A DNA stretch of 64,000 nt from CALFXN01 sp937957815 (lineage in GTDB: Bacteria > Synergistota > Synergistia > Synergistales > Aminobacteriaceae): assembly GCA_036788195.1 (NCBI GenBank), contig DAIQNX010000008.1, forward strand, positions 38,079 through 102,078, read 5' to 3'. The notes beneath the pieces were generated by a model that was not told the DNA's origin, did no database searches, and worked only from the letters and a program-made list of their open reading frames with translations. A program made the translations under genes and the position numbers. How positions within the stretch are numbered: position 1 is the stretch's first letter; each line of letters starts with the position of its first letter. This document shows positions 53,024-62,455 of this stretch, piece by piece.

Positions 53024-54564
53024 GCCCTTTTCCTCTTTTCCTTTTCGCGATCGGTCTTGCGTTTCCGAGGGGCGTCCCCCGCCTTCTGGGTCTGAAGCGG
53101 GGCACGACGGACACCGAGCGCCGACGAAACCGCGTCGACGATCGTCGAAAGCACCTTCACGCGCGCGAGCCGCTTCGAATTCGTCGCGACGACAGTCCAC
53201 GGCGCCTGCGCCGTGCTCGTCCGGACGATCATCTCGGACGCAGCCTCCTGGTAGAGTCCCCACTTCTCGCGGTTGCGCCAGTCTTCCTCCGTGAGCTTCC
53301 AGCTTCTGGCCGGGTCGTCCCGTCGGCTCTCGAAGCGCCGGAGCTGCTCGTCCGGGTCGATCTGGAGCCAGAATTTCGCGATCACGACGCCCGTCGACGC
53401 GAGGTGTCCCTCCATCTCGTTGATCTCCCGATAGGCGCGCTTCCAGTCGCGTTCGCCGCAGAAGCCTTCGACGCGTTCGACGAGGACGCGTCCGTACCAG
53501 CTCCGGTCGAAGATCACGAGTTTGCCCCCCTCGGGGAACTCCTTCCAGAAGCGCCAGAGGTAGGGGTGGAAGCGCTCCCACTCCGTCGGGGCGCCGATCG
53601 GGATCACGTCGTAGCAGCGGGGATAGAGCGATTCGGTGACGCGTCTGATCGCGCCCCCCTTTCCCGCCGCGTCGACGCCCTCGAAGACGACGACCCCGGG
53701 AAGGCGCGACTGCATCATTTCGATGCCGAGTTCGTGAATGCGTTCCTGGAGTTCCGAAAGCCGTTCGCAGTACGTATCTCCATCCATATCGCCCGAATAG
53801 TCGAGCGACGTGATCGTCGAACTTCGCAGAACGGCGTCGGTCGTCCGCGACGGGCCGGGAGTCGTGACAGCGGGAACCTCGGGGCGCTCGAGCCACGCGT
53901 GCACGGCGTCCCGGACGCACGTGAGAAACGCGACGGCCGCGTAGTCCTCGTCGGTCGCGGGAATCACGGTCCACGGAGCGTTTTCCGACTCGGTCGCGCG
54001 GAGCATCGCCTCGGCGGCCGCGAGACGCTCGTCGTAGCGATCGTTCTCCTCGAGATCTCCGGGTTCGACGTTCCACGAGAGCTTCGGGTCCTTCGCGCGC
54101 TTCTTGAGCCGTTTCGTCTGTTCCTCGCGCGAGATATGGAGAAACGCCTTGATCACGAGGACTCCGGCGTCCGCGAGTTGCCGCTCGAAGGCCGCGACAT
54201 CCCGCAGGAAGACCTCGTCGGCATCTCCGCGCCAGGCCCGGTCGTAGAAGCTGCGCCCGAAGACCGCGATTCTTCCCGTCGGAGGAATGAGTCTCTGGAA
54301 CGGCAGGAGCGACGGGCGCCCCGGAAGGGTGTCCGGCGTTTCGGGGTAGTGAAACGAGTAGCCGCGGGGATCGAGGGCGAGCAACAGGCGATTCGCGATT
54401 CCGCCGCGTCCCGAGGCGCCCCATCCCTCGAGGACGACGACGACGGCAGTCCTGTGATCCTTCAGCCGCCGCTGCATCTCGCCGATCGAGCGCGAAAGCT
54501 CCCTGATCGCTTCCTGCGCCTGTTTCTTCTTCAGATTCCGGGTCAGATCCACCGTCTCGAGCAC
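53020..54564 (-). CDS. pap: Two-domain polyphosphate kinase 2 (polyP:AMP phosphotransferase type)
   Basis: 514 aa made of two PPK2 domains in tandem. The first (about 35-245) has a relaxed Walker A (LEGWGASGRGGIANRL), the second (about 275-495) a canonical one (FEGVDAAGKGGAIRRV), each followed by the lid residues (GRSFYDRAW / DRSWYGRVL). This is the architecture of class II PPK2 enzymes such as PAP, which make ADP from AMP and polyphosphate. The lysine-rich end (RKRKTDREKEKRKRA) may bind polyP. It is co-transcribed with a metal importer. Confidence 0.93.
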   Translation of the reverse strand: MLETVDLTRNLKKKQAQEAIRELSRSIGEMQRRLKDHRTAVVVVLEGWGASGRGGIANRLLLALDPRGYSFHYPETPDTLPGRPSLLPFQRLIPPTGRIAVFGRSFYDRAWRGDADEVFLRDVAAFERQLADAGVLVIKAFLHISREEQTKRLKKRAKDPKLSWNVEPGDLEENDRYDERLAAAEAMLRATESENAPWTVIPATDEDYAAVAFLTCVRDAVHAWLERPEVPAVTTPGPSRTTDAVLRSSTITSLDYSGDMDGDTYCERLSELQERIHELGIEMMQSRLPGVVVFEGVDAAGKGGAIRRVTESLYPRCYDVIPIGAPTEWERFHPYLWRFWKEFPEGGKLVIFDRSWYGRVLVERVEGFCGERDWKRAYREINEMEGHLASTGVVIAKFWLQIDPDEQLRRFESRRDDPARSWKLTEEDWRNREKWGLYQEAASEMIVRTSTAQAPWTVVATNSKRLARVKVLSTIVDAVSSALGVRRAPLQTQKAGDAPRKRKTDREKEKRKRA

Positions 54565-54626
54565 GGCCCATCACCTCCGCCGTCAAGTGTACCCTCTCGC
54601 GGAGGCGGTGAAAAGGGATGGGGCGG

Positions 54627-56810
54627 TCAGGCGAACGCGATCCGGGAACCTCCGTCCCGCTTGGCGGCGTACATCGCTCGGTCGACGCGACGAAGCAGTT
54701 CTTCGGCTGTCTCGGGAGGCTCGTGGCACGCGACGCCGAAGCTTGCGCCGATGCCGCCCGCGCATTCGCGCGGCAGGGAGCGGATCAGGTCGAGCGTCCG
54801 GCGGGCGAGCGCTGTCGTTTCGGCGAGCTCTCCGTCGACGAGAACGGCGAACTCGTCTCCGCCCCACCGGTAGAAGGCGTCGCATTCGCGGACGTGTTTG
54901 CGGATCGCGCCGGCGAGGTATGAAAGAACGCCGTCCCCGGCGACGTGCCCCCTCGTGTCGTTGATCACCTTGAAATCGTCGAGATCGAACATGACGAGAC
55001 AGAAAGGCCGTTTCGCGTCCTCGTTGGCGACGATCGCGCGCCGCAGGTCGCGCTCGAACGTCTGGCGGTTCCCGAGTCCCGTCAGGACGTCCGTCTCGGC
55101 GGCCGCGCGGAGGCGATCGAGCAGCGCGGCGCGTTCTTCCTCGGCCGCTTTCCGGCGCGAAATGTCCAGAAGGATTCCCATGACGCGCGCCGGCTCTCCG
55201 TTCGCGTCGCGCTCCATCACGCGCCCGCGCGAATGAAACCAGACCCATTTTTCTCCGCCCGAACGGGCGTCCTGCGCGATATTCGTACGGAACTCAGCCT
55301 CGTAATGGTCGTCGTTCGCCGAAAGGTGCGTCCGGACGGTCGCCCACGCGCGCTCGCGATCGTCCGGATGAATCCGCTCTCTCCATTCGGTCATCGTGTA
55401 GGTGCGGTCCTCTGGCGTTCTCCGATCCACGAATCGTTCGCCCCGGAGAACGCGTACCTCGTCGGAACGGACGTCCCACTCGAAGAGCACCGAATCGCTC
55501 GCGACGACGGCCATCGAGAGCCGCTCCTCGTCCTCCCGGAGACGCCGCCGCTCCCGGTCGCGCACGAGCGCGTTGCCGAGGATGTCCGCGAAGATCCGGA
55601 GCATCGGCAGATCCTGTTCCGACCAGGAGACTCCGCGTTTCGGAGAACTCAGGCAGACGACGCCCGCCGGAGTCCTGTCCGCGAAGACGACGACGCAGAG
55701 GATCGAATCGATCCCGAGGCCGAGGAGGAGCGTGCGCTCCGGCGACGGGGAAAGGGAGGCGACGTCGGAAAGGACGAGGAGTCCGTCGCGAAGCGCCCGT
55801 TCGATCAGGGGGGCGAGGCTCTTCCGGTCGTCTCCGGCCGAGGGCGTTCCCTCGTCGAGCCATTCGTAGAAGGTCCGCAGCGCGCAGACGTCCCCGGACA
55901 GGTGGAAGCAGACGCGCCGGGCGTCGTAGAAGCGGCCGACGTCGGCGAGGGCGCTGTCGATCGCGCGGCCGATATCGTCTGCGGACATGAACGTCGACGA
56001 GAGCGTCGCGATGAGCTTTTCGAATCCGAGGCGCCACCGCAGGCCGTCCTCCGCTTCGTGACGACGCGTGACGTCGCGTCCGACGCCGACGAAGACGGAG
56101 CGGTTTCCCCAACGTCCGCGCGTCATCCGGACCTCGAGGTAGCGGGTCGCGTCGGGGCCGGTGGCGACCGGAAGCTCTTCCTGCCACTCCCGGACAGCGG
56201 ATTCGCGCAGCAGGCGTTCGACGACCGTCCTGCCTTCGGGACGCACGATGCTTTCGAGGCGACGCCCCCGAAGCGCCGGGCGATCCGCGCCGACGAAATG
56301 ATGCACGGCCTCGTTCGTGTCGACGATGCGCCCCGAATGGTCGAGGACGAAGACGCAGTCGCCGACGGAGTGGACGAGCGACACGATGTCCGATTCCATG
56401 ACGCGCAGCGCCGAGCGCACGTTCCGGAGATCGGTGACGTCCATCCCGATTCCGGCCATGTCGAGGGGTTTTCCCGCCTGATCCCACGAAACGGGGCGAC
56501 CGGAGACGGCGATCCAGCGGTATCCGCCGCCGGGGAGAAGCACGCGGTGGCAGCACCGGTAGCGCCGTTTCGTCCCGCGCGCGACCGAGTCGATGCATCC
56601 GAGTATTTTCGTCTGATCCTCAGGGGGAACGATGGCGAAAAAACGGTCGAGTTCGCCTTCGAGGCTGTCCGCGTCCCGGCCGGTCAGCTGCGTGACGTGC
56701 CCGGAAAACCGGATTTTCCGGTCGGGTATGCGGTACTTCCAGAAAAAAGCCACATCGGACTCCCAGAGCTGTTCAACGATTTTCGACGATTCCTGCCTGT
56801 CCATACGCAT
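54627..56810 (-). CDS. Multi-PAS/GAF diguanylate cyclase
   Basis: 727 aa from ATG 56810; the frame extends 27 codons further without a ribosome site. Order: PAS with conserved contacts at residues ~10-125, PAS ~130-240, GAF ~255-420, PAS ~430-555, GGDEF ~565-725. The catalytic motif YRWGGDEFAVL is intact and predicts synthesis of c-di-GMP. An RxxD inhibitory site five residues before the GGDEF is not evident. No membrane segment, so it is a cytoplasmic multi-input sensor. Confidence 0.93.
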   Translation of the reverse strand: MRMDRQESSKIVEQLWESDVAFFWKYRIPDRKIRFSGHVTQLTGRDADSLEGELDRFFAIVPPEDQTKILGCIDSVARGTKRRYRCCHRVLLPGGGYRWIAVSGRPVSWDQAGKPLDMAGIGMDVTDLRNVRSALRVMESDIVSLVHSVGDCVFVLDHSGRIVDTNEAVHHFVGADRPALRGRRLESIVRPEGRTVVERLLRESAVREWQEELPVATGPDATRYLEVRMTRGRWGNRSVFVGVGRDVTRRHEAEDGLRWRLGFEKLIATLSSTFMSADDIGRAIDSALADVGRFYDARRVCFHLSGDVCALRTFYEWLDEGTPSAGDDRKSLAPLIERALRDGLLVLSDVASLSPSPERTLLLGLGIDSILCVVVFADRTPAGVVCLSSPKRGVSWSEQDLPMLRIFADILGNALVRDRERRRLREDEERLSMAVVASDSVLFEWDVRSDEVRVLRGERFVDRRTPEDRTYTMTEWRERIHPDDRERAWATVRTHLSANDDHYEAEFRTNIAQDARSGGEKWVWFHSRGRVMERDANGEPARVMGILLDISRRKAAEEERAALLDRLRAAAETDVLTGLGNRQTFERDLRRAIVANEDAKRPFCLVMFDLDDFKVINDTRGHVAGDGVLSYLAGAIRKHVRECDAFYRWGGDEFAVLVDGELAETTALARRTLDLIRSLPRECAGGIGASFGVACHEPPETAEELLRRVDRAMYAAKRDGGSRIAFA

Positions 56811-56903
56811 CACCACAAGCCCCCGCCGCAGAGGAGTATCCGGGGTTGCGCCGGAGGTTTTTTTGGTATTCAATCGAAGGATACCATTCATGCACCATAT
56901 AGA

Positions 56904-56941
56904 ACAAGAGCCTCCGGAAAGATAATTCCGAAGGCTCTTGT
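56904..56941 (-). terminator. Terminator of the chagasin-like gene
   Basis: A 16-bp stem (56904-56919 with 56926-56941) around a six-base loop. On the minus strand the single non-Watson-Crick position is a G:U pair. It is 21 bases past the stop of the gene ending at 56963. Confidence 0.7.
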
Positions 56942-56962
56942 CATGTCAGGCGACCGAGGTTT

Positions 56963-57634
56963 TCAGCGGACGCGGATGACGACGAAGTGGCTCCGGAGCG
57001 GCAGGACACCCTTCTCCCAGCTTCGCGCGTATTCGAACGTCAGGACCGTATATCCCCGTTGCGCGGCCGAGAAGACCCAGACATCGGATCCCCCGCGTCC
57101 GGCCACTCGCCGCGCGCCGGGGCGCTGCGGCTCCGAGAAGAAATTTCCCTCGAGACGGGCGATCTCCGGCTGCTTTCCCTGGTCCGTGATCTTCCAGGAA
57201 TATCCAGTAGACGGATTCGACCCGAGACGCACGGTGAAGTCGGCGCCGACACGCTTTTCCACGAACTGAACCGAAACGCTCGACGGCACGTCCGGGGCGA
57301 TCCGAACGTCTTCGAGGCGAACTCCTTCTCCCTGTCTGGGCGAGATTCGGAACGTCAGCGGGACGTCGGACCTGACGGTCGGGAACGAACAGATGCCCCG
57401 TTCGTCCGTGACGCCCTGAAGCGTCGCGCTGCCGTCCCAGATCCGGACGGTCGCGCCGCTCGCCGGGCCGTCGTCGTCGGTCACGAGGACCGGGAACTGC
57501 CCCGTCTCGGGCCGCGGAACCGGTCTTTGCGATTCGGGGAAGGCCTGTGCCCCGAACGCCGGAAGCACCATCGCCGCAAGCAGTAAAACCGACAGGATAT
57601 ACCGCGGAATCTCCCGCAACGACGTCAGTCGCAT
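56963..57634 (-). CDS. Exported chagasin-family (I42) cysteine protease inhibitor with N-terminal beta domain
   Basis: 223 aa. Signal peptide to about FGAQAF. Residues 45-118 look like a transthyretin/carboxypeptidase-regulatory beta-sandwich (VLVTDDDGPASGATVRIWDG). Residues 120-223 carry the chagasin loops: the L4 NPSTGYSW loop, GRGGSDVWVFSAA and the final SWEKG-type strand. I42 proteins block papain-family cysteine peptidases through three loops. The role in bacteria is usually defence against host or self peptidases in the periplasm. Upstream minus-strand TATACT at about 57694-57699 may be its -10. Confidence 0.85.
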   Translation of the reverse strand: MRLTSLREIPRYILSVLLLAAMVLPAFGAQAFPESQRPVPRPETGQFPVLVTDDDGPASGATVRIWDGSATLQGVTDERGICSFPTVRSDVPLTFRISPRQGEGVRLEDVRIAPDVPSSVSVQFVEKRVGADFTVRLGSNPSTGYSWKITDQGKQPEIARLEGNFFSEPQRPGARRVAGRGGSDVWVFSAAQRGYTVLTFEYARSWEKGVLPLRSHFVVIRVR

Positions 57635-57856
57635 TTTCCATCACCCTTTCCGTCTGATATCGGGATCCGGAGAGACACCGGATCTCTGAAACGTAGTATA
57701 ACATGGACCAATTCCACGACTCGTCCGTATCTTCGCGTACATGCGGAAAAGTCGGCGTCTTCTTGAAAAGTGTACTTTTTGCAATACACGTTTGAATGTC
57801 TCTTGATTTTCCGCTCGCATGACGATTACGATATCCCAATTCAGGAGGTGTTGCGA

Positions 57857-58672
57857 ATGCGAATGGCTGTACTGGTCAAGCAGGTTCCGGCCACGGAAAA
57901 CATCAGGATCGACGAAACGACCGGAACCATGATCCGCGAGGGGGTCGAGGCGGAGCTCAATCCGCTGGACCTTCACGCGGTGGAGGAGGCGGTGCGCCTC
58001 AAGGAACGGCTCGGGGGCGAGATCACCGTGATCTCCATGGGACCGCCCACGGCGCGGCGGGCGGTGGCGTCGGCGATCGCGATGGGCTGCGACAGAGGCT
58101 GCCTCATTTCGGACCGGAAGTTCGCGGGATCGGACACCCTCGCGACGGCGCTGACGCTCGCGGAGGGAATCCGCAAGTGCGGGGAGTTCGACGTCATTCT
58201 CGCCGGGGAACGCGCCACCGACGGGGAGACCGGACAGGTCGGCCCGGCCGTCGGGCGATACCTCGGGGCATCCGTCGTCACGTACGTCTCGAAGGTGGCG
58301 TCGGTCGAGGAAAGCCGCATCGTCCTCGAACGGGCCGTCGAGGGAGGGCACGAGACGATCTCCGCTCCGCTCCCTGCGCTTCTCTGCGTCGTCAAGGAGA
58401 TCAACACCCCGCGTCTGTGCACGCTTTCCGGAAAGATGCGGGCGCGCAGGACGGAGATCCCGCTGCTCGACGCGGCGTCCCTCGGAATCCCGGACTCGAA
58501 GCTCGGGCTGAACGGCTCTCCGACGAAGGTCGTCCGCGTGATGTACCCCCAGATCACGCGGAACGGGAAGATCTTCTCGATGGCCGACGATCCCGACGGC
58601 GCTGTCCGGGCCGTGTTCGACCTGCTGCGCGAACGCGGCGCAATAGAGGAGGTGGCTTCGGATGTCCGCTGA
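57857..58672 (+). CDS. etfB: Electron transfer flavoprotein subunit beta
   Basis: 271 aa from ATG 57857, six bases after AGGAGGTG. Signatures: MAVLVKQVPATENIRID, ELNPLDLHAVEEAVRL, VISMGPPTARRA and the nucleotide-binding AGERATDGETGQVGPAVGRYLG. The insert pattern is that of ETFs partnered with 2-hydroxyacid dehydrogenases, in which EtfB carries the flavin used for electron bifurcation or confurcation. First gene of etfB-etfA-dehydrogenase; overlaps etfA by 11 bases. Confidence 0.95.
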   Translation: MRMAVLVKQVPATENIRIDETTGTMIREGVEAELNPLDLHAVEEAVRLKERLGGEITVISMGPPTARRAVASAIAMGCDRGCLISDRKFAGSDTLATALTLAEGIRKCGEFDVILAGERATDGETGQVGPAVGRYLGASVVTYVSKVASVEESRIVLERAVEGGHETISAPLPALLCVVKEINTPRLCTLSGKMRARRTEIPLLDAASLGIPDSKLGLNGSPTKVVRVMYPQITRNGKIFSMADDPDGAVRAVFDLLRERGAIEEVASDVR

Positions 58673-59681
58673 ACGCGGAGAAGTCTGGACGCTTGCCGAG
58701 GTGCGCGACGGCGTCATCCATCCCGTGTCGTGGGAACTTCTGGCGTGGGGCAGGAAACTCGCCGACAAGCTCGGAAGCAGGCTCGCGAGCGTCGTCCTGG
58801 GCTCGGGAATAGCGAACCAGACGGACGGCCTCGTCCGCCACGGCGCGGACGTCGTCTACGTCGTCGACGAACCCGAACTCGCGACCTACCGGCCGGACGC
58901 GTACAACGCGGTTCTCGTCTCGCTCGCGAAGGAGTACAAGCCCGAGATCTTCATCGCGTCGGCGACCACGACGGGGCGGACCGTGATGCCCGTGCTCTAC
59001 GTCGACCTGGAAACGGGGCTCACGGCCGACTGCACGGGGCTCGACATCGACCCCGAGACGAAGCTGCTGCTCCAGACGCGCCCGGCGATCGGCGGGAACG
59101 TCATGGCCGACATCCGGACCCCGAACACGAAACCCCAGATGTGCACGGTTCGTCCGCGCTCGAAAAAGCCGCTCGCGCCCGACGCCGGCAGGAAGGGAGA
59201 GGTGATCGCGAAGCGCGGCTCGCCCGCGGACCTCGCCTCCGTCTATCAGAGACTGTCGTTCGAGCGCGAGAAGGCCGTCGGATTGCCGATCCAGGACGCC
59301 GAGATCATCGTCGCGGGCGGCAAGGGCATGAAGAACCCGAAGAACTTCGCGATGCTCGAGGAACTGGCGCGCAGGCTCGGCGGTTCCGTCGGCGCGTCGC
59401 GGCAGGCCGTGGATCTCTCGTGGGCGCCCTATTCGGCGCAGGTCGGCCTTTCGGGAAAGTCCGTCACGCCGCGGATCTACATCGCCTGCGGGATCTCCGG
59501 CGCCGTGCAGCACCTCGCCGGGATGTCCGCCTCCGACACGGTCATCGCGATCAACACCGACCCCGACGCCCCGATTTTCCGGGTCGCCGACGTCGGCATC
59601 GTCGGGGACGCGATGGAGATCGTGCCGAAGCTCATCGAGATGTGCCCGGACTGCGGGAGGAAGGGGGGCCAGGCCCGATGA
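58662..59681 (+). CDS. etfA: Electron transfer flavoprotein subunit alpha
   Basis: 339 aa; GAGGAGGTGG upstream of the ATG. Typical C-terminal FAD domain: GGSVGASRQAVDLSWAP, QVGLSGKSVTPRIYIACG, ISGAVQHLAGM, INTDPDAPIFRVADVGIVGD. There is no N-terminal ferredoxin extension, but the last residues hold a CPDCGRKGG motif, an unusual CxxC tail. It receives electrons with EtfB and passes them to or from the flavoprotein dehydrogenase encoded next. Confidence 0.95.
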   Translation: MSAERGEVWTLAEVRDGVIHPVSWELLAWGRKLADKLGSRLASVVLGSGIANQTDGLVRHGADVVYVVDEPELATYRPDAYNAVLVSLAKEYKPEIFIASATTTGRTVMPVLYVDLETGLTADCTGLDIDPETKLLLQTRPAIGGNVMADIRTPNTKPQMCTVRPRSKKPLAPDAGRKGEVIAKRGSPADLASVYQRLSFEREKAVGLPIQDAEIIVAGGKGMKNPKNFAMLEELARRLGGSVGASRQAVDLSWAPYSAQVGLSGKSVTPRIYIACGISGAVQHLAGMSASDTVIAINTDPDAPIFRVADVGIVGDAMEIVPKLIEMCPDCGRKGGQAR

Positions 59682-61105
59682 CCCGGGAATACGGAGTCGT
59701 CACTCCCGAGATCGTCGCGGAACTCAGGGGCGCCGCGGGCGTCCGCAACGTCGTCACCGACGACAGGGACACGATGGAGAACTACTCCTGGGACGAGGCG
59801 GGGCAGATCTTCGGCCACATGCCCGACGTCGTCGTCCGAGTCGATACGACCGAACAGGTTTCGGCGGTCATGAAGATCGCTTCGAAGTACAGGATCCCCG
59901 TCACGCCGCGGGGCGCGGGAAGCGGCCTCGCAGGCTCGGCCGTTCCGGTCCGGGGCGGCATCGTCCTGTCGCTCGAAAAAATGAACCGGATCCTCGAGAT
60001 CGATCCCGTCAACCGAGTCGCGGTCGTCGAGCCCGGCGTCGTCACGAACGAACTCTGCAAGGCCGTCGCCGAGAAGGGCTTCCTCTACGCGGGCTACCCG
60101 ATGAGCACCGAGACGAGTTTCATCGGCGGCAACGTGGCCACGAACGCCGGCGGCGGAAAGGTCATCCGCTACGGAAGCACGCGGCGGCACGTCATGGGAC
60201 TCGAGGTCGTCCTGGCATCCGGAACGGTCCTCACGCTCGGCGGAAAGATCCGGAAGGATACGTGGGGCTACAACCTCGTCCAGCTCATGGTCGGGTCGGA
60301 GGGGACCCTCGCGGTCATCACGAAGATCATCGTCAACCTCGAACCGAAGCCCGGAAAGGTCGTCAATCTCCTCACGGCGTTCGGAACGCTCGACGAAGCC
60401 GTCGACTGCGTCGCGAAGGTCATCCGGTCGGGCGTCCCGATCATCTCCTGCGAGATCCTCGACAGGTTCTCGACGGAGATCACCTGCCGCTACCTCAACA
60501 CGAGCCTGCCCTGTCAGGACAGGGCGGCGGCCTACCTCATCATCCAGATCGAGGGAGATACGGAGGAACGCCTCGAAGACTCCTACGAAACCGTCGGAAA
60601 GATCCTCACGGACGGCGGCGCGCTCGAGGTCTTCGTCGCGGAGAGCCGCACGGAATCGGCGGCGATATGGAACGTGCGCCAGAACCTCGCCGAAGGGGCG
60701 CGGAACTACGACCCGTACGCGTCGCTCTCGGGCGATCTCGTCGTTCCGCTGTCGGCCGTTCCCGAAATGGTCGCCGAAAGCCACGCGGCCGCGAAGCGGC
60801 GCGGCATCGAGATGGCGCTTCTCGGCCACATCGCCGACGGAAACCTGCACCCGATCATCTTCAAGCCTAAGGACATGGAGCCGCACGAGTGGGCGGAATT
60901 CGCGGAGGAGTACTTCGAGGAACTCGTCAGGGTCGCCGTCAGACTCGGCGGCGTGGGAAGCGGCGAGCACGGCGTCGGCTTCGTCAAGATGCCGATCTTC
61001 CTCGGGACGAAGTCCGACGAGGAACTCGCGATCCTGCGCGGCATCAAGGCGTCCTTCGATCCCGACAACATCATGAACCCTGGGAAGGTCCTGGGAGACT
61101 ACTAG
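59678..61105 (+). CDS. FAD-linked 2-hydroxyacid (lactate/glycolate) dehydrogenase, GlcD/LctD type
   Basis: 475 aa; ATG overlaps the etfA stop as ATGA. The FAD (PCMH) site is visible in PVTPRGAGSGLAGSAVP and FIGGNVATNAGGGKVIRYG; the C-terminal catalytic region has GHIADGNLHPIIF, GGVGSGEHGVGFVKM and DPDNIMNPGKVLGDY. In acetogens the EtfBA-LctD complex oxidises lactate by coupling ferredoxin oxidation to NAD+ reduction. The same three-gene order here suggests lactate or another 2-hydroxyacid as substrate; the actual acid is not fixed by sequence. Confidence 0.92.
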   Translation: MTREYGVVTPEIVAELRGAAGVRNVVTDDRDTMENYSWDEAGQIFGHMPDVVVRVDTTEQVSAVMKIASKYRIPVTPRGAGSGLAGSAVPVRGGIVLSLEKMNRILEIDPVNRVAVVEPGVVTNELCKAVAEKGFLYAGYPMSTETSFIGGNVATNAGGGKVIRYGSTRRHVMGLEVVLASGTVLTLGGKIRKDTWGYNLVQLMVGSEGTLAVITKIIVNLEPKPGKVVNLLTAFGTLDEAVDCVAKVIRSGVPIISCEILDRFSTEITCRYLNTSLPCQDRAAAYLIIQIEGDTEERLEDSYETVGKILTDGGALEVFVAESRTESAAIWNVRQNLAEGARNYDPYASLSGDLVVPLSAVPEMVAESHAAAKRRGIEMALLGHIADGNLHPIIFKPKDMEPHEWAEFAEEYFEELVRVAVRLGGVGSGEHGVGFVKMPIFLGTKSDEELAILRGIKASFDPDNIMNPGKVLGDY

Positions 61106-61172
61106 ACACGACAGCGCTTCATCGAACGCGGAACGCGACGCTCGATCCGGCAGCATACAGCAAAGGGGGGGT

Positions 61173-62288
61173 ATGGAAATGGTGAGGAAGGAATGGGGAC
61201 CACTTGCGGTGGCGTTTGTCTGGTTCACGACTCACTTCGGCGGAGGGTTCGCGAGCGGCAGGCAGCTCGTTGACTTCTTCGTCGGCTACGGGTGGTACGC
61301 GGCGTTCACGCCGGTCCTGGCCATCCTGATCGTCGGATGGGTCCTGTATTACGCCTGGGAGTTTTCATTCATTCACAAGGCATACGACTACCGGGAGTGG
61401 ATGGACCGGTTCTTCCATCCGTATTCGATCTTCTTCTCGAATGCGTTCGAGGTCATGTACCTCATGATCCTCCTCATCGCGTCGGCCGTCGCCATCGCGA
61501 CGGGGGGCACGGTCATGCAGCAGCTCCTCGGGACGGGCTACGTGATGAACACGGTCATCGTCGCGGTCTGCATCTTCTTCCTCACGATCTTCGGCGCGGA
61601 AGTCGTCCGGCGTGCGGCGACGGCCATGGCGCTCCTGATCATCATCGGGATGCTCATCATCTACGTCGCGAACCTCGTCGTGAACCTGCCGCAGCTGATC
61701 GGCGTCCTCGCCTCCGCCCCGGCGCCGAAGGGCTTCGGAGAGGCGTTCTGGGCAACGGCGAAATACATCGGCTTCCAGACGTGCGCCATGGGGGCCTACA
61801 TCGCGGTCGCCGACGCGCTCATGAGCCACGAGGACGTGAAGAAGGCGTTCGGCTACGGCGTCCTCGTCAACGCCGGGGTTCTCTGGCTCGCGACGCTCGG
61901 CGTGCTCGCGCACTATCCGACGATCGTCGCCGAGAAGGTCCCGGTGCTCTACGTCGCGGCACACGGCGGCGGCGGCGCGTTCGGAACCGGCATCGTATCG
62001 ATCCTGATCTTCCTCGCCGTGGTCTCCACGGGCGTCAGTCTGATCTACGGCGGCGCGCGGCGGATCGTCGGCTGGTGGTGCCGGACGCACAGGGGAAGCA
62101 GCGACCGCGCGGCGAACATCGTCGCGTCGCTCGCGTACGTCCTCATCACATGGGGCGTCGCGCTGTTCGGCCTGCTCCCGCTCATCGCGAAGGGGTACGG
62201 CTATCTCGGGTCGATCGCGATCTTCCTTCTCGTCATTCCGATCCTGTTCGTCGGGCTGTTCCGTTCGAAAAGCTGGAAGGCCAACTGA
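61173..62288 (+). CDS. YkvI-type membrane transporter (LeuT-fold family)
   Basis: 371 aa; ATG at 61173, or the ATG at 61179 which is seven bases after the G7 tract. About ten hydrophobic helices. The start WGPLAVAFVWFTTHFGGGFASGRQLVDFF with its Gly-rich break is typical of YkvI-like proteins related to APC/NSS carriers. Substrate unknown. It lies 67 bases after the dehydrogenase and ends with a strong terminator, so it could import the hydroxyacid or amino acid used by the operon; this is inference from position. Confidence 0.85.
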   Translation: MEMVRKEWGPLAVAFVWFTTHFGGGFASGRQLVDFFVGYGWYAAFTPVLAILIVGWVLYYAWEFSFIHKAYDYREWMDRFFHPYSIFFSNAFEVMYLMILLIASAVAIATGGTVMQQLLGTGYVMNTVIVAVCIFFLTIFGAEVVRRAATAMALLIIIGMLIIYVANLVVNLPQLIGVLASAPAPKGFGEAFWATAKYIGFQTCAMGAYIAVADALMSHEDVKKAFGYGVLVNAGVLWLATLGVLAHYPTIVAEKVPVLYVAAHGGGGAFGTGIVSILIFLAVVSTGVSLIYGGARRIVGWWCRTHRGSSDRAANIVASLAYVLITWGVALFGLLPLIAKGYGYLGSIAIFLLVIPILFVGLFRSKSWKAN

Positions 62289-62313
62289 GTCTCGTTCCGA
62301 AACGACGCAGCAC

Positions 62314-62352
62314 AAAAGCGCCCGGCCTCCGACACGGAGGTCGGGCGCTTTT
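62314..62352 (+). terminator. Intrinsic terminator after the YkvI-type gene
   Basis: AAAAGCGCCCGGCCTCC pairs with GGAGGTCGGGCGCTTTT (one G:U) around GACAC, then CGTTT. It is 26 bases past the transporter stop. Confidence 0.9.
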
Positions 62353-62455
62353 CGTTTCCCGCCTTGCGGCGGACTCGTGCGTTCTTTGCCGGGACGGCGC
62401 GGATATGCTATGCTTTCCGGAAAAAATTGCATGCAATCCGAAATGAGGTCTGATC

